In this document: positions 16,348 to 25,491 of the stretch, in pieces | Layout of the letters: every line of letters starts with the position of its first letter | How positions within the stretch are numbered: position 1 is the stretch's first letter | Origin: CAZWZG01 sp964638245 | GTDB lineage: Bacteria > Pseudomonadota > Alphaproteobacteria > Rhodobacterales > Rhodobacteraceae | NCBI GenBank assembly: GCA_964638245.1 | Contig: CAZWZG010000003.1 | Location: forward strand, 7,600-71,599 | DNA: 64,000 bases | Direction of reading: 5' to 3' | The notes under the pieces: generated by a model | The model's database searches: none | The model's input: only the letters and a program-made list of their open reading frames with translations | Told to the model about the DNA's origin: nothing | Made by a program: the position numbers and the translations under genes

Positions 16348-16914
16348 TCAATCCGTCAGGGAAAGAGCAAAGTTGGGTTCGATTTCGCCAAACGCGCAGT
16401 TGGCTTCGATCAGCGCGAGGTGACGCTCGCCATGCGGCAGTGCGCTGAGGCTTTCCAGATCAACGAGGTTGGTCTGAAGCGCGACCATCTCGGTCTGTTC
16501 CGGGTCGTCAAGGTTCCATGTGACATAGCCGCAAACGAGGTTTTTACCGCCATCATATGTGCCCACAAAGTCGACCGTGCCGAGCAGAGTGTCGACGGGA
16601 TACCAGCTCACGCGATAGGCGCGCAGATGGTCCATGTCAGGGCGATCCTCAACCGCTTCGGTCACGGCAGTAAACCCAACTGGTTGCGGGATCCCGATAA
16701 CCGGCTGACGCTTTCGCATCGACGGGGCCTGATCGCGTTCAAGATCTGCAAAAAGCGCGGCCGTCGCTTCGACAAGGCGTTCAGCCTCGATCGCGAATTC
16801 ATCTGGAACTGCAACGAAATCCGTGACCTCCGCCGTGGCGGCGGTGGCTGAAACGGCCGCGAAACCAGCGGCGAAAACAAGGGAACGATTGATACTCATC
16901 ATGCCCTTATCCAT
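16348..16914 (-). CDS. Exported hypothetical protein
   Basis: About 188 residues. A signal peptide (SLVFAAGFAAVSATAATA) is followed by a soluble periplasmic domain with two Cys (NLVCGYVTWNLDD, IEANCAFGEIE) that could form a disulfide. I do not recognise the family. Starts at 16914 (G-rich stretch upstream), 16902 or 16899 are all possible. It stands alone between rplY and lldD. Confidence 0.65.
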   Translation of the reverse strand: MDKGMMSINRSLVFAAGFAAVSATAATAEVTDFVAVPDEFAIEAERLVEATAALFADLERDQAPSMRKRQPVIGIPQPVGFTAVTEAVEDRPDMDHLRAYRVSWYPVDTLLGTVDFVGTYDGGKNLVCGYVTWNLDDPEQTEMVALQTNLVDLESLSALPHGERHLALIEANCAFGEIEPNFALSLTD

Positions 16915-17025
16915 ACGCCCCCGGTGCAAATGCGGCAAGTTTGTGGCCTGAAACGGTCTTTTTTCATGGCGAACTACGCGGCAATTCTGCACCAATGGGG
17001 CGTTAACCATAATTCTGTTAACAGT

Positions 17026-18195
17026 TTACTCCCAATTATCCGAAAATCCCTTGGGAACGCGCAGGATGTCTTTGGTGACCTCCTCGATCTTGCGATGGCC
17101 GCAAAAAGCCATCGAGGTGTCGAGCTCTTTGTGGATGATCTCCAGCGCTTTAGTGACGCCCGCCTGCCCCATAGCTCCCAGACCATAGACATAGGACCGG
17201 CCCAGCCAGACACCTTTCGCGCCCAGCGCGATGGCCTTCAGCGCGTCCTGTCCCGAGCGGATGCCGCTATCCATGTGGATTTCGACGTTATCGCCCACGG
17301 CCTCAACGATCTCGGGCAACACCCGGATCGAGGGCAGCGCTCCGTCCAACTGCCGTCCGCCGTGGTTGGACACTACGATGGCATCAGCCCCTACTTCGGC
17401 TGCGGCGCGGGCGTCTTCGGCTTCCATCACGCCCTTGAGGATGACCTTGCCGCCCCACCATTCCTTGAATTGAGCGATACGGTCCCAGTTCAGGGACGGA
17501 TCAAACGCTTCACCGATCCAAGACGAAAGGGATCGCGGATCGCTGACACCCTTGGCGTGCCCGACGATATTGCCAAAGCCCCGGCGCGGGGTTTGCAGCA
17601 TCTCAAGGCCCCAGGGCACCTTGGTCATAAGGTTGGCAATGGATTTCGGCGTCAGTTTGGGCGGGGCCGACAACCCGTTCTTGATGTCGCGGTGGCGCTG
17701 GCCGAGCACCTGCAGGTCCACAGTGATCACGATGGCCGAGCAATTCGCGTTGTGCGCCCTCTCGAACAGCCGTTTCATGAAGTCGTCGTCTTTGAGCGTA
17801 TAGACCTGAAACCAGAATGGCTTTTCGGTGCGCTTGGCGACATCCTCGATGGAACAGATCGACATGGTCGACAGCGTGAAGGGCACGCCAAACTTCTCGG
17901 CTGCGCGGGCGGCCTTGATCTCTCCATCTGCGTTCATCATGCCAAGCATGCCGATGGGCGCCAGCACGGTGGGCATGGCAACATCCTGACCAATCAGTTG
18001 GGTCGCGGTCGAGCGGTTGGCCATGTCCACGGCGATACGCTGCTTGAGGTAAATGTCCTCAAACGCCGACGTGTTCTCGCGAAAGGTTTGCTGAGACCAG
18101 CTTCCTGTCTCGGCATACTCATAGAACATCTTTGGCGTTCGGCGTTTGTAGCGCCGCTTTAGGTCCGCAATTTCGGTGATGGGTTCGTTGAACAT
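17026..18195 (-). CDS. lldD: FMN-dependent L-lactate dehydrogenase / alpha-hydroxy-acid oxidase
   Basis: A 389-residue member of the FMN alpha-hydroxy-acid dehydrogenase family. ADLKRRYKRRTPKMFYEYAE opens the fold, APIGMLGMMNADGE lines FMN, FWFQVYTLKDD and AIVITVDLQVLGQR follow, and the active-site motif VVSNHGGRQLDGA carries the catalytic His and Arg. HMDSGIRSGQDALKAIALGA is the phosphate-binding end. Length and sequence fit LldD, which oxidises L-lactate to pyruvate and feeds the respiratory chain. It is monocistronic here, without lactate permease or regulator beside it. Confidence 0.88.
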   Translation of the reverse strand: MFNEPITEIADLKRRYKRRTPKMFYEYAETGSWSQQTFRENTSAFEDIYLKQRIAVDMANRSTATQLIGQDVAMPTVLAPIGMLGMMNADGEIKAARAAEKFGVPFTLSTMSICSIEDVAKRTEKPFWFQVYTLKDDDFMKRLFERAHNANCSAIVITVDLQVLGQRHRDIKNGLSAPPKLTPKSIANLMTKVPWGLEMLQTPRRGFGNIVGHAKGVSDPRSLSSWIGEAFDPSLNWDRIAQFKEWWGGKVILKGVMEAEDARAAAEVGADAIVVSNHGGRQLDGALPSIRVLPEIVEAVGDNVEIHMDSGIRSGQDALKAIALGAKGVWLGRSYVYGLGAMGQAGVTKALEIIHKELDTSMAFCGHRKIEEVTKDILRVPKGFSDNWE

Positions 18196-18242
18196 GACAC
18201 GCCCTTTCGTTGCTCAAGGCATGGCAAAGGGTGCGCCTGTAA

Positions 18243-18653
18243 TCAACCGGGCATCTCGGATGTGCCGACCATCCAGTGGGTGCCGAACTTGTCCGTACAC
18301 GTGCCAAACCCCGCACTCCAGAACGTCGGTTCCCACGCCATGGTCACTTCGCCACCCGCCGACAACTTGTCGAAGATGGCTTTGCCTTCGGCGGCCGTGG
18401 GCAAGTCAAGTTGCACACCACACCCGGCCATCTTGGCGCTTTCGCCAAAGATGTTGTCGGACGCCATCAACATGCCTTCCCCAATGTTCAGACTGCCATG
18501 CATGACCCAGTCCTTCTTGTCGTCGGGCACCGGGAAGTCTTCGGGCATGCCGGAGGCCTCCATGATTTCGGGCTCGGCGCCAAACAGCGCGCCGTAAAAG
18601 GCCAATGCCTCCCGGCAGTTTCCGTTGAAAAAGAGATATGGGGTTGGGTTCAT
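18243..18653 (-). CDS. VOC-superfamily protein (PhnB/3-demethylubiquinone-type glyoxalase fold)
   Basis: A 136-residue protein with paired betaalphabetabetabeta modules. TPYLFFNGNCREALAFYGAL opens it, GSLNIGEGMLMASD sits in the middle, and a C-terminal FGTCTDKFGTHWMV is typical of the PhnB-like group. Members may bind metals or act in antibiotic or methyltransferase-like contexts, but most have no assigned substrate. It is divergent from ychF with a 96-base gap. Confidence 0.8.
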   Translation of the reverse strand: MNPTPYLFFNGNCREALAFYGALFGAEPEIMEASGMPEDFPVPDDKKDWVMHGSLNIGEGMLMASDNIFGESAKMAGCGVQLDLPTAAEGKAIFDKLSAGGEVTMAWEPTFWSAGFGTCTDKFGTHWMVGTSEMPG

Positions 18654-18749
18654 CGCAGCAGCCTCCCTGAAATGCGCCGACAGTGTAGCACGGGTTGCGC
18701 CTCTGCCCTAGCGCGCATAGAGAAGCGCGGTCGCGAAAGGAGAGACGTC

Positions 18750-19847
18750 ATGGGCTTTAAAACCGGGATCGTGGGGCTGCCGAATGTGGGCAAATCGACC
18801 CTGTTCAACGCGCTGACCAAGACGGCCGCGGCGCAGGCCGCGAACTTTCCTTTCTGCACGATCGAGCCCAACGTGGGCGAGGTTTCGGTCCCCGATCCGC
18901 GACTGGGCAAGCTGGCCGAGATTGCCAAGTCGGCGAACGTCATCCCGGCGCGGATGACCTTTGTGGATATCGCAGGTCTGGTCAAAGGCGCCTCCAAGGG
19001 CGAAGGGCTGGGAAATCAGTTTCTGGCCAACATCCGCGAAGTCGACGCGATTGCCCATGTGGTGCGTTGTTTTGAAGACGGCGATGTCACCCATGTCGAA
19101 GGCCGCGTGAACCCGGTCGAGGACGCCGACACGATCGAGACCGAGCTAATGCTGGCCGATCTGGAAAGCATCGAAAAACGCCTCCAGAACATCGTCCGCA
19201 AAGTGCGTGGCGGCGACAAGGAGGCCGTTCTGCAAGAACGCTTGCTTAAAGAAGCGCAGTCCGTGCTCGAGGACGGCAAACCGGCCCGGACGCTGGATGT
19301 GGCCGCCGAGGACATGTCAGCCTTTCAACAGCTTCAGCTTTTGACCTCCAAGCCGGTTCTTTACGTCTGCAATGTGGGCGAAGATGAGGCTGCGGATGGG
19401 AATGAGCACTCCGCCGCCGTTGCGAAAATGGCCGAAGAACAGGGCGCCGCGCATGTCGTGATTTCCGCCCGGATCGAGGAAGAAATCAGCCAGTTGGACG
19501 AAGAAGAAGCCGAGATCTTCCTTGAAGAAATGGGCCTGACCGAAGCTGGCCTCAGTCGGATGATCCGTGCGGGGTACGAGTTGCTCGGTTTGCAGACTTA
19601 CTTCACCGCGGGCCCCAAAGAAGCCCGCGCATGGACGATCCGCAAAGGGTCACTGGCCCCCCAGGCGGCGGGTGTGATCCACGGGGATTTCGAAAAGGGT
19701 TTCATTCGTGCTGAAACGATTGGCTACGACGATTACGTCACGCTGGGCGGCGAGCAACCGGCCAAGGAGGCCGGAAAGATGCGCGCCGAAGGCAAGGCAT
19801 ATGAGGTCAAAGACGGCGACGTCCTCCACTTCCTCTTCAATAATTGA
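18750..19847 (+). CDS. ychF: Redox-regulated ATPase YchF (Obg-family)
   Basis: A 365-residue P-loop ATPase associated with ribosomes and stress response. The N-terminal G domain has GLPNVGKSTLFNALT (P-loop), FVDIAGLVKGASKGEGLGNQ (switch region) and YVCNVGED in place of the usual NKxD, consistent with ATP preference. A coiled-coil insertion spans about 130-200. The C-terminal TGS domain (GLQTYFTAGPKEARAWTIRK, VIHGDFEKGFIRAE) is complete. The ATG at 18750 follows AAGGAGA and matches the family length exactly. Confidence 0.97.
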   Translation: MGFKTGIVGLPNVGKSTLFNALTKTAAAQAANFPFCTIEPNVGEVSVPDPRLGKLAEIAKSANVIPARMTFVDIAGLVKGASKGEGLGNQFLANIREVDAIAHVVRCFEDGDVTHVEGRVNPVEDADTIETELMLADLESIEKRLQNIVRKVRGGDKEAVLQERLLKEAQSVLEDGKPARTLDVAAEDMSAFQQLQLLTSKPVLYVCNVGEDEAADGNEHSAAVAKMAEEQGAAHVVISARIEEEISQLDEEEAEIFLEEMGLTEAGLSRMIRAGYELLGLQTYFTAGPKEARAWTIRKGSLAPQAAGVIHGDFEKGFIRAETIGYDDYVTLGGEQPAKEAGKMRAEGKAYEVKDGDVLHFLFNN

Positions 19848-19929
19848 TCAGACGCTTCCCCTGACTTGACAGTCGCCCCTGCCACGGCAGGATAGGAGCG
19901 CGGTCTGCATTGTATTGGGGGGCATTCGC

Positions 19930-21747
19930 GTGAAATTTCAGACGGTTGGATTTTGTTTTGCGGCTTTTCTTGGAGCCGGGGCCGTTTGGGCCGATGACAT
20001 CACGCTTGAAGAAGGCGATCTGACACTCGCTGCGCCGTCCGCGATCAATTGCGACGTACCGCCTGAGTTTACGCTGAGCGGCCCTGCGCTTGAGGCATTG
20101 GCCGGGGATCGGGCAGCCGTGAACACGCTGACGTCGACCATGGCCGGTGGCCTGACACAAGCCTGCAGCGACATAGCAGCACTGATGGTGCGCGGCAGCG
20201 ATCGCGGTGTATCATTTTCGTTCGAGATCACGCGCGACGGTGGATGGACGATTGACGGGACAGCCCCGGTTGAGGTGGCCGCTGCACCCGAGCCAGCACC
20301 TGAACCCGCGCCTGTTCCAACTCCCGCGCCAGAACCCGGACCCGAACCAGAACCCGCAATCGCGGAGCCCGTGATCGAGCCGGGCCTCGACCTTCAGACG
20401 TTTGCCTCGATCTTTGGACCGTTGCCCACGTTTGAGGGCCATGTCCTGCTAGAGCGCAACGATACCTGGGCGCGCGTTCTGGCGGCGCGTACCTATGCCG
20501 AAAACCCTGGCATCCTCAGCAATGATCTGGACGCCCTGGACGTCGCCAAAATGCTGATGACCCCGGCGGAGTATCAGCAATTCATGGGCGCAAATGCCTC
20601 GCTCAACCCGCAACAGATCTCGGTCTTTGACCGGCGTGATCTGGCGAACCGCGTGCGCACGCAATTGAAACCTGGCCTTGATCAGCGCCGTCAAACCGGG
20701 CCGATCAAGGTCTACAACATCGCGCAGATCCGGCTGGGAGAGTATGATTTCAACACGTCCAGCTTTCCCATGGACACGCGCGCGCTGCGAAACCACCAGC
20801 GACCGCAATGGCGTACAGCTGCCATTCAAGGAGCGTTTGACAAATTCGCTTTGCCGACCCGCCTGAACGCCAATGTCGATCAGGCGCGGCAGCTGGATGC
20901 TTACCTTCGAAGCCGCAATGACAACCGGCTCTGGATGGCGATATTTGCCGAGATCGATCCGGTTATGCCTCAGAGTTTGAACCAGAATATCGGCTATCAG
21001 CGCCCGGATGGGCAGTTGTCCCGCGTGGCCCTTTATGCCGATCAGGGGCTAACGCAGATTGTCTACGACTTCACGGCGGATTTGGCGGAAGAACAGGCGC
21101 GGATCAACGATGCGTTCGCGATCCTGAACGAACCTGTGGCCAGCGGTGAGGACTTCATCCGCGCCATAGGTGGCCTTTTGGACAGCGACGCGCCTGCCAA
21201 TGCACTGGCCGAAGCCTTCGCACTTGGCCCGAACTATGGTCAAGGCCCGACGGATATCGGTGAGCGGCGGGAGTTGGCGCTGTCGGCGATTGGGCGCAAG
21301 CAGGGCGATACGACGCTGACCTTTGGCGGACAGGTTCGGTTCGGAAACTATGATCCGGTACGAAAAGTGCTCCCAATTCAGCAGCTTCGCCCGCAGCATC
21401 AGCAGATGGTGTCCCTGCCCAATGTCGGCTTCGGGGTGCGCAACACGTTCGTGCCCAACCTAACCGAAATCGCGGTCGAACCTGATGTGGCCGCGGCCAT
21501 CCTTGCGGCGGGCGGGCAGTCCTACATGGAGATGAGGCTGGATGCCGAGATGGTGCAGGGCAGCTATCAGACGCCCAACAACGAATACATGGAGGTCCAA
21601 ACGACCTTCCGCCCCGCGCGGCTGACAGTGTTTGGGGGACAGCAGGGTGGGTTGCCGGCGGATCGCCGGCTGCTGGCCTCCGTCAAGATCGAGGCGACGG
21701 CGCCCGCGGTGCCTTCGCTGATCGAGGGACTTCTGATCCAGGATTGA
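19930..21747 (+). CDS. Large exported protein of unknown function
   Basis: A 605-residue protein starting at GTG 19930, with GGGGGG eight bases upstream. It has a signal peptide (TVGFCFAAFLGAGAVWA), a small first domain with two Cys (SAINCDVPPEF, LTQACSDI), a Pro/Glu/Ala linker near residues 115-145 (PEPAPEPAPVPTPAPEPGPE) and a large C-terminal domain of about 450 residues with FNTSSFPMDTRAL and TFGGQVRFGNYDP. The linker implies a reach across the periplasm. I cannot assign a function. It is monocistronic. Confidence 0.75.
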   Translation: MKFQTVGFCFAAFLGAGAVWADDITLEEGDLTLAAPSAINCDVPPEFTLSGPALEALAGDRAAVNTLTSTMAGGLTQACSDIAALMVRGSDRGVSFSFEITRDGGWTIDGTAPVEVAAAPEPAPEPAPVPTPAPEPGPEPEPAIAEPVIEPGLDLQTFASIFGPLPTFEGHVLLERNDTWARVLAARTYAENPGILSNDLDALDVAKMLMTPAEYQQFMGANASLNPQQISVFDRRDLANRVRTQLKPGLDQRRQTGPIKVYNIAQIRLGEYDFNTSSFPMDTRALRNHQRPQWRTAAIQGAFDKFALPTRLNANVDQARQLDAYLRSRNDNRLWMAIFAEIDPVMPQSLNQNIGYQRPDGQLSRVALYADQGLTQIVYDFTADLAEEQARINDAFAILNEPVASGEDFIRAIGGLLDSDAPANALAEAFALGPNYGQGPTDIGERRELALSAIGRKQGDTTLTFGGQVRFGNYDPVRKVLPIQQLRPQHQQMVSLPNVGFGVRNTFVPNLTEIAVEPDVAAAILAAGGQSYMEMRLDAEMVQGSYQTPNNEYMEVQTTFRPARLTVFGGQQGGLPADRRLLASVKIEATAPAVPSLIEGLLIQD

Positions 21748-22019
21748 GTGCACTGCCGGGTGGTGCGGGCGTACCGGTGACACTTACTGTGCGAGAGCCT
21801 AGCTGAACTGGTGTTCGCTGAGACTTAGCGCGATCTACTGTTCGTCGGAAATGCCGATGGCATGCGAAATGCGTCCTGTCCGAGCACAAGGGTTGCGTTC
21901 ACGGGGATCTGGACGGCGCAATCGATCAAGTCAGTCGTTGAGTTGATGACTCTTTAGGCTTTTGCATCCAGCGGGCTTTCCCCTTGCCGTGCCCTCCGCG
22001 CTTCGTTAGACCCGCCCGT
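21748..22019. other. Intergenic region upstream of tRNA-Ser
   Basis: No credible gene was seen. TTGCCG at 21984-21989 and TTAGAC at 22006-22011 have 16-base spacing and lie just before the tRNA, so they could be its promoter. This is a weak match to an alphaproteobacterial housekeeping promoter. Confidence 0.35.
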
Positions 22020-22109
22020 GGAGACGTGGCCGAGTGGTCGAAGGCGCTCCCCTGCTAAGGGAGTAGGCCCGGAAGGGTCTCGAGGGTTCGAATCCCTTCG
22101 TCTCCGCCA
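22020..22109 (+). tRNA. tRNA-Ser (anticodon GCT)
   Basis: A 90-base class II tRNA. Acceptor GGAGACG pairs with CGTCTCC. The anticodon stem-loop CTCCCCTGCTAAGGGAG carries GCT. A long variable arm (GTAGGCCCGGAAGGGTCTC) is as expected for serine, the T arm contains GGTTCGAATCC, and a discriminator G is followed by an encoded CCA. It decodes AGC/AGU. Confidence 0.97.
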
Positions 22110-22609
22110 CAGAATTTTTATTAGTGGTTGTTTTTAAAGGAAAAATTTGGAAGGCATGCAACGCTATGCCCACACTCTTTACCACGCCAAGACTTTGCTC
22201 TACCGATCCTGAATAGGAACCAATGTCTCGTTCGCTGAGACGAACGAGAGAGCGTAAACGCAGAGATTCGCGGCTTCCACAGGCTGCGAATACAAAGCCT
22301 CGGAGGCATTGGCGTCGCGTGCGAACGTCCGCTGTTCGGACAGAGCGGATCTTCAAGCCAATTGAGCTCCTACTTTCGGTAGGCAGTCCATTGGACCGCG
22401 AGGACATCAATCGTTGCGCTTCAAGTCCAGCCAACTGAGCGAGGAGCGAAGAAGCCAAAGAACAGCGGCCGTTCTGCGAGGTTGAAGATCGACGTGTTTG
22501 CAATTGCATTGAGCAGCCGCTTAGTCCCGCGGGAAAGTCAAGGATGGCGTCGCTTAGACAAAGCCTTCCTCGTGAACGGATGCCAGGGTGAAACCGAACG
22601 AAAGAATAT
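22110..22609. other. 500-base non-coding stretch after tRNA-Ser
   Basis: No believable coding frame was found. The sequence has more A/T runs near the tRNA than its surroundings. At 22226-22249 there is a perfect 9-bp hairpin (TCTCGTTCG, six-base loop, CGAACGAGA). No second copy of the tRNA 3' end, integrase or transposase was seen in the window, so an integrated element is not demonstrated. It could be decayed sequence or hold a small RNA. Confidence 0.4.
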
Positions 22610-23215
22610 CTAGGATCGCCAGGTCCCCCGGCATCCACGCCAGAAAGTCGTGAGTTGGGAAGACGACGAGGGCGGGAGGCGCTTCATTGTTCTATAAAGC
22701 GCCCCCAAAAGAACTAAGAGCCAACCCGTGGTGGGCATCAGATGACGATAGTCGTCAAAACCCTGACGCGTGGCACTGTATACGGACTTTGGTTGCTCGG
22801 ACATTCCAGCAATAGCCGTGAACATGATCTGATCGTTGCCGGCGATCTCAACATAGGCGACGCCCGTTTCGGCCATCTCCTCGATCAACTGGGTCAGCGT
22901 GCGACATCGGACGGTTTCGATTTCAAAGCCGGGCGGAGTCCGACCGATCACCCAAACGCCTTCAAGCATTGCGAGCGCATCGGCCGAGGTCCCATCCACG
23001 ATCATGCGCAAAGCCAGCTCATCAGGACCCACCGAAGCCACGGTGGCTTCGATAGCATCCGCGCAAGATGCCTTCACACCACCTTCCATGCCTAGTGCAA
23101 ACTGGCGTTCCCGATCCCGCAGGCTTTCGGATGCGGCATCCGACAGAGCGTCACCAACAGCTCGGGAATCCCAACGGTACCAGGGAACCTCCAGCAAAAA
23201 ACTGGCATTAGCCAT
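22610..23215 (-). CDS. Hypothetical protein
   Basis: About 201 residues from an ATG at 23215 that has GAGG seven bases upstream. The body looks like real protein (VGDALSDAASESLRDRERQF, DGTSADALAMLEGVWVIGR, LIEEMAETGVAYVEIAG), whereas the last ~40 residues are basic and low in structure, suggesting a frameshift or a decayed 3' end. I recognise no family. It lies beside the non-coding stretch after tRNA-Ser, and no partner gene is evident. Confidence 0.45.
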   Translation of the reverse strand: MANASFLLEVPWYRWDSRAVGDALSDAASESLRDRERQFALGMEGGVKASCADAIEATVASVGPDELALRMIVDGTSADALAMLEGVWVIGRTPPGFEIETVRCRTLTQLIEEMAETGVAYVEIAGNDQIMFTAIAGMSEQPKSVYSATRQGFDDYRHLMPTTGWLLVLLGALYRTMKRLPPSSSSQLTTFWRGCRGTWRS

Positions 23216-23333
23216 CGCCTGCCTCACCTGCAAGCATAGAAATACTGGACCCAAATCTGAAAAAGTATGAACAGCTGCTCTGTCCCGACCGATCGGTCAC
23301 GCTTATTGCGGCAACCCTTGAGCCCCGCTTTCT

Positions 23334-24416
23334 TCAATCACAGAGGCATGACTTCAAACCTACTTCGTCCGGTATCAGACCTAAGCCAACAACATCTGGA
23401 GCAGCAATCATGCCATCCGAGACGACTGTAAGGTCAGCCATAAAAAGGCGCGCGATCCGGGCCTGGGCGCGGTGAAGTTCGACCGCACCATGGTCGAGCG
23501 CTCCACAAATCCAATGCAGGTTCAGCACGTCCCAGCCCCCGGCCATTGAAATCGACGCACCATTGGCAGCTGCCTTTCGCGCGACTTTGATGGCCGCTTG
23601 GAAACCACCTAGGAAAACAGCGTTGGGCTGGATAACAGACACACCAGCATCCTGAAGCGCCTCGAAACGCTCGGCGCTTTGCTCCATCTGCCCCGCTCCG
23701 AGCGGGATGCCCTCTTTTGCAAGCCGCGCCAGCGCAGCGGTGTCATTGGCGATCACGGGTTCTTCGAGCCACGTCAGGTTCAAGTCCTGTGCGCCCTCGA
23801 CAAATCGAAGTGCCGTATCAAGCTCCATCTTGCAATTTGCATCCGCAATGAGGTCTGCCGTCGGCCCGATGGCGCGGCGCACCGCGTAAAGGCGCGTCAG
23901 ATCCTCCTGAACGCTTCGCCCCTTGGCGGCAATCAGAACCTTCACGCCGGCAGCGCCGGAGGCGACTTCGCGGGCGCACGTATCGGCCAACGCGTGCTCC
24001 TCCAATTCAGGGAAACCGCACGTCACATGAACTGGGGCCGCCGACCTTTTTCCGCCCAGAAACTCTGCAACGCTTTGGCCCGCACGCTGCGCAGCGATGT
24101 CGGTGAGCGCGATATCCAGCGCAGACAGCGCTGACACCACGACGCCCCCCATGCGTCTCGGGTTGTACTTCGCAGCAAGGGCGGCGATGGGGTCTATCGT
24201 ACCGCTTTTCAGAACCTCGGACACCGCACGGTTCAGAAAATGCGCGACTTCTGGCGCAAGGAAACGGCCCGTGAACCCGTTGCCTTCCACACCGCCCGGA
24301 TCGCGAAGTCGCAATCGAACAAAGGTGAAACTGTCAGGCCCCGAATACGGCGCGGGATCGCCTTCGCTTGGGCCCGGGGCGTGGACCGTCGCTGCAACCT
24401 GCCAGGAATCACTCAT
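23334..24416 (-). CDS. Enolase-superfamily protein (mandelate racemase/muconate-lactonizing type), atypical active site
   Basis: A 360-residue protein with the N-terminal capping domain and C-terminal barrel of the superfamily. Metal ligands Asp192 (ADANCKM) and Glu218/219 (WLEEP) are present. Several usual residues differ: the K-x-K pair reads KVL (159-161), the third-ligand strand is GAGQME (240-245) rather than GE, and the Q-P-D of the His-Asp dyad is QPN (263-265). It would abstract a proton alpha to a carboxylate if active. It is the last gene of a three-gene operon (SDR, AbrB permease, this) and overlaps the permease by eight bases. Substrate unknown. Confidence 0.8.
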   Translation of the reverse strand: MSDSWQVAATVHAPGPSEGDPAPYSGPDSFTFVRLRLRDPGGVEGNGFTGRFLAPEVAHFLNRAVSEVLKSGTIDPIAALAAKYNPRRMGGVVVSALSALDIALTDIAAQRAGQSVAEFLGGKRSAAPVHVTCGFPELEEHALADTCAREVASGAAGVKVLIAAKGRSVQEDLTRLYAVRRAIGPTADLIADANCKMELDTALRFVEGAQDLNLTWLEEPVIANDTAALARLAKEGIPLGAGQMEQSAERFEALQDAGVSVIQPNAVFLGGFQAAIKVARKAAANGASISMAGGWDVLNLHWICGALDHGAVELHRAQARIARLFMADLTVVSDGMIAAPDVVGLGLIPDEVGLKSCLCD

Positions 24417-25464
24417 CGGATTTACCTTCCTTCTTGCTGAAGCCAAGCACGCGCGCGGCAATGGGCGAACAGGTCAGGATAAAAAATACCCGGGCAACAT
24501 GGTGGAGCACCACGAAACCGAGATCTGCACCAATGATGATGGCAAGGATCGCCATTTCGGCCTGGCCTGCCGGGGCAAAGGCGAGAAAACCGTCGATCGC
24601 TGGCGCGAGCCCTGTGAGGATCACGACCTCGGCAAACACGAATGCAACCGCAGCAACGATCACGACGTATATCAGGCCCGCGGTGACATCCTTTCGCAGC
24701 TCGGTCAGCGTGACACCGACATATCCCGCACCCAGCCCCATGCCGATAAAGAATTGCGCGGCAAGGATTGCTTCCGCCGGAGGCCGCGAATGGATCACTC
24801 CGCCAAGGGAAAGTGCAGCGGCAAAGACCATAGGGCCTATGATTGCCGCGCCGAACACGCCAAGACTTTTGAACACTTGCCAGCCGATCAAGGCGGCGGC
24901 GGCCATGATCACCATCTCATACCAAGGAAGCGTGGCGGCGGGCGCTCCAATCGGGTTGTCCAGGTCAGCACCAAATCCCACGACCATGATCAAAGGGACG
25001 GTCAACACGATCACAAGCAGCCGCGTGGCGTGAATGAGAGTCAGTGTGCGCACTTTCGCACCCGATTCCTCGCCAAACGCCGTCATTTCCTGCAGACCAC
25101 CGGGCATGGCAGCATAAAACGCGGTCGGTTTGTCGAGGCCATAGACTCGCCTGAAGAACGGCACGCCTATCGCTGCCACGGTGATCACGTAAAGGGGCAC
25201 CATCGCCAACGACAGGGTCATCTGTGGGAGGCGCGCGATCAATTCGGGCGTGATCGACGCGCCGATCGCCACGCCAAGGATCGTCCGCATCAGCACGCCG
25301 ATCTTGCCGGGCCCGACCACCGGCGCCCCTGCAAGCGCCGCGATAAGGCAGGCGATCAAGGGACCAAACAAAAACGGAAGCGGCAAACCGGCCAAGAGAA
25401 ATAGGCCCGTGCCGACAAGACCCATGGCGATGGTGGCAAGACTGCGGGGCAGCGTGGTGCTCAC
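24409..25464 (-). CDS. AbrB-family membrane protein (duplicated AbrB domain)
   Basis: A 351-residue protein with about ten membrane segments and two AbrB-duplication halves: LFGPLIACLIAALAGAPVVG with AAMPGGLQEMTAFGEESGA in the first, and GWQVFKSLGVFGAAIIGPM with AILAAQFFIGMGLGAGYVGV in the second. The family carries the misleading name 'ammonia monooxygenase'; a transport role is likelier. It lies 27 bases downstream of the SDR gene and overlaps the enolase-like gene, so it may move the same compound or product. Confidence 0.82.
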   Translation of the reverse strand: MSTTLPRSLATIAMGLVGTGLFLLAGLPLPFLFGPLIACLIAALAGAPVVGPGKIGVLMRTILGVAIGASITPELIARLPQMTLSLAMVPLYVITVAAIGVPFFRRVYGLDKPTAFYAAMPGGLQEMTAFGEESGAKVRTLTLIHATRLLVIVLTVPLIMVVGFGADLDNPIGAPAATLPWYEMVIMAAAALIGWQVFKSLGVFGAAIIGPMVFAAALSLGGVIHSRPPAEAILAAQFFIGMGLGAGYVGVTLTELRKDVTAGLIYVVIVAAVAFVFAEVVILTGLAPAIDGFLAFAPAGQAEMAILAIIIGADLGFVVLHHVARVFFILTCSPIAARVLGFSKKEGKSDE

Positions 25465-25491
25465 ATCGGGCCTTTCCCTGTAGAGATGCGG

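Noticed and set aside
15478..18162. Plus-strand frames of 412-457 codons opposite rplY and lldD
   Set aside because: They have no family features and lie antisense to recognised core genes.
19878..19891. Short inverted repeat CCTGCC-AC-GGCAGG after ychF as a terminator
   Set aside because: The stem is six bases with a two-base loop and no T-tract; not convincing.
22006..22638. A 210-residue minus-strand frame across tRNA-Ser
   Set aside because: Its C-terminus (ETKGFEPSRPFRAYSLSRGA) is the well-known false translation of a serine tRNA read antisense; the rest lies in the non-coding flank.
24097..25404. 435-codon plus-strand frame rich in His, Arg and Asp
   Set aside because: Antisense of the AbrB-type permease; hydrophobic codons read backwards give this composition.
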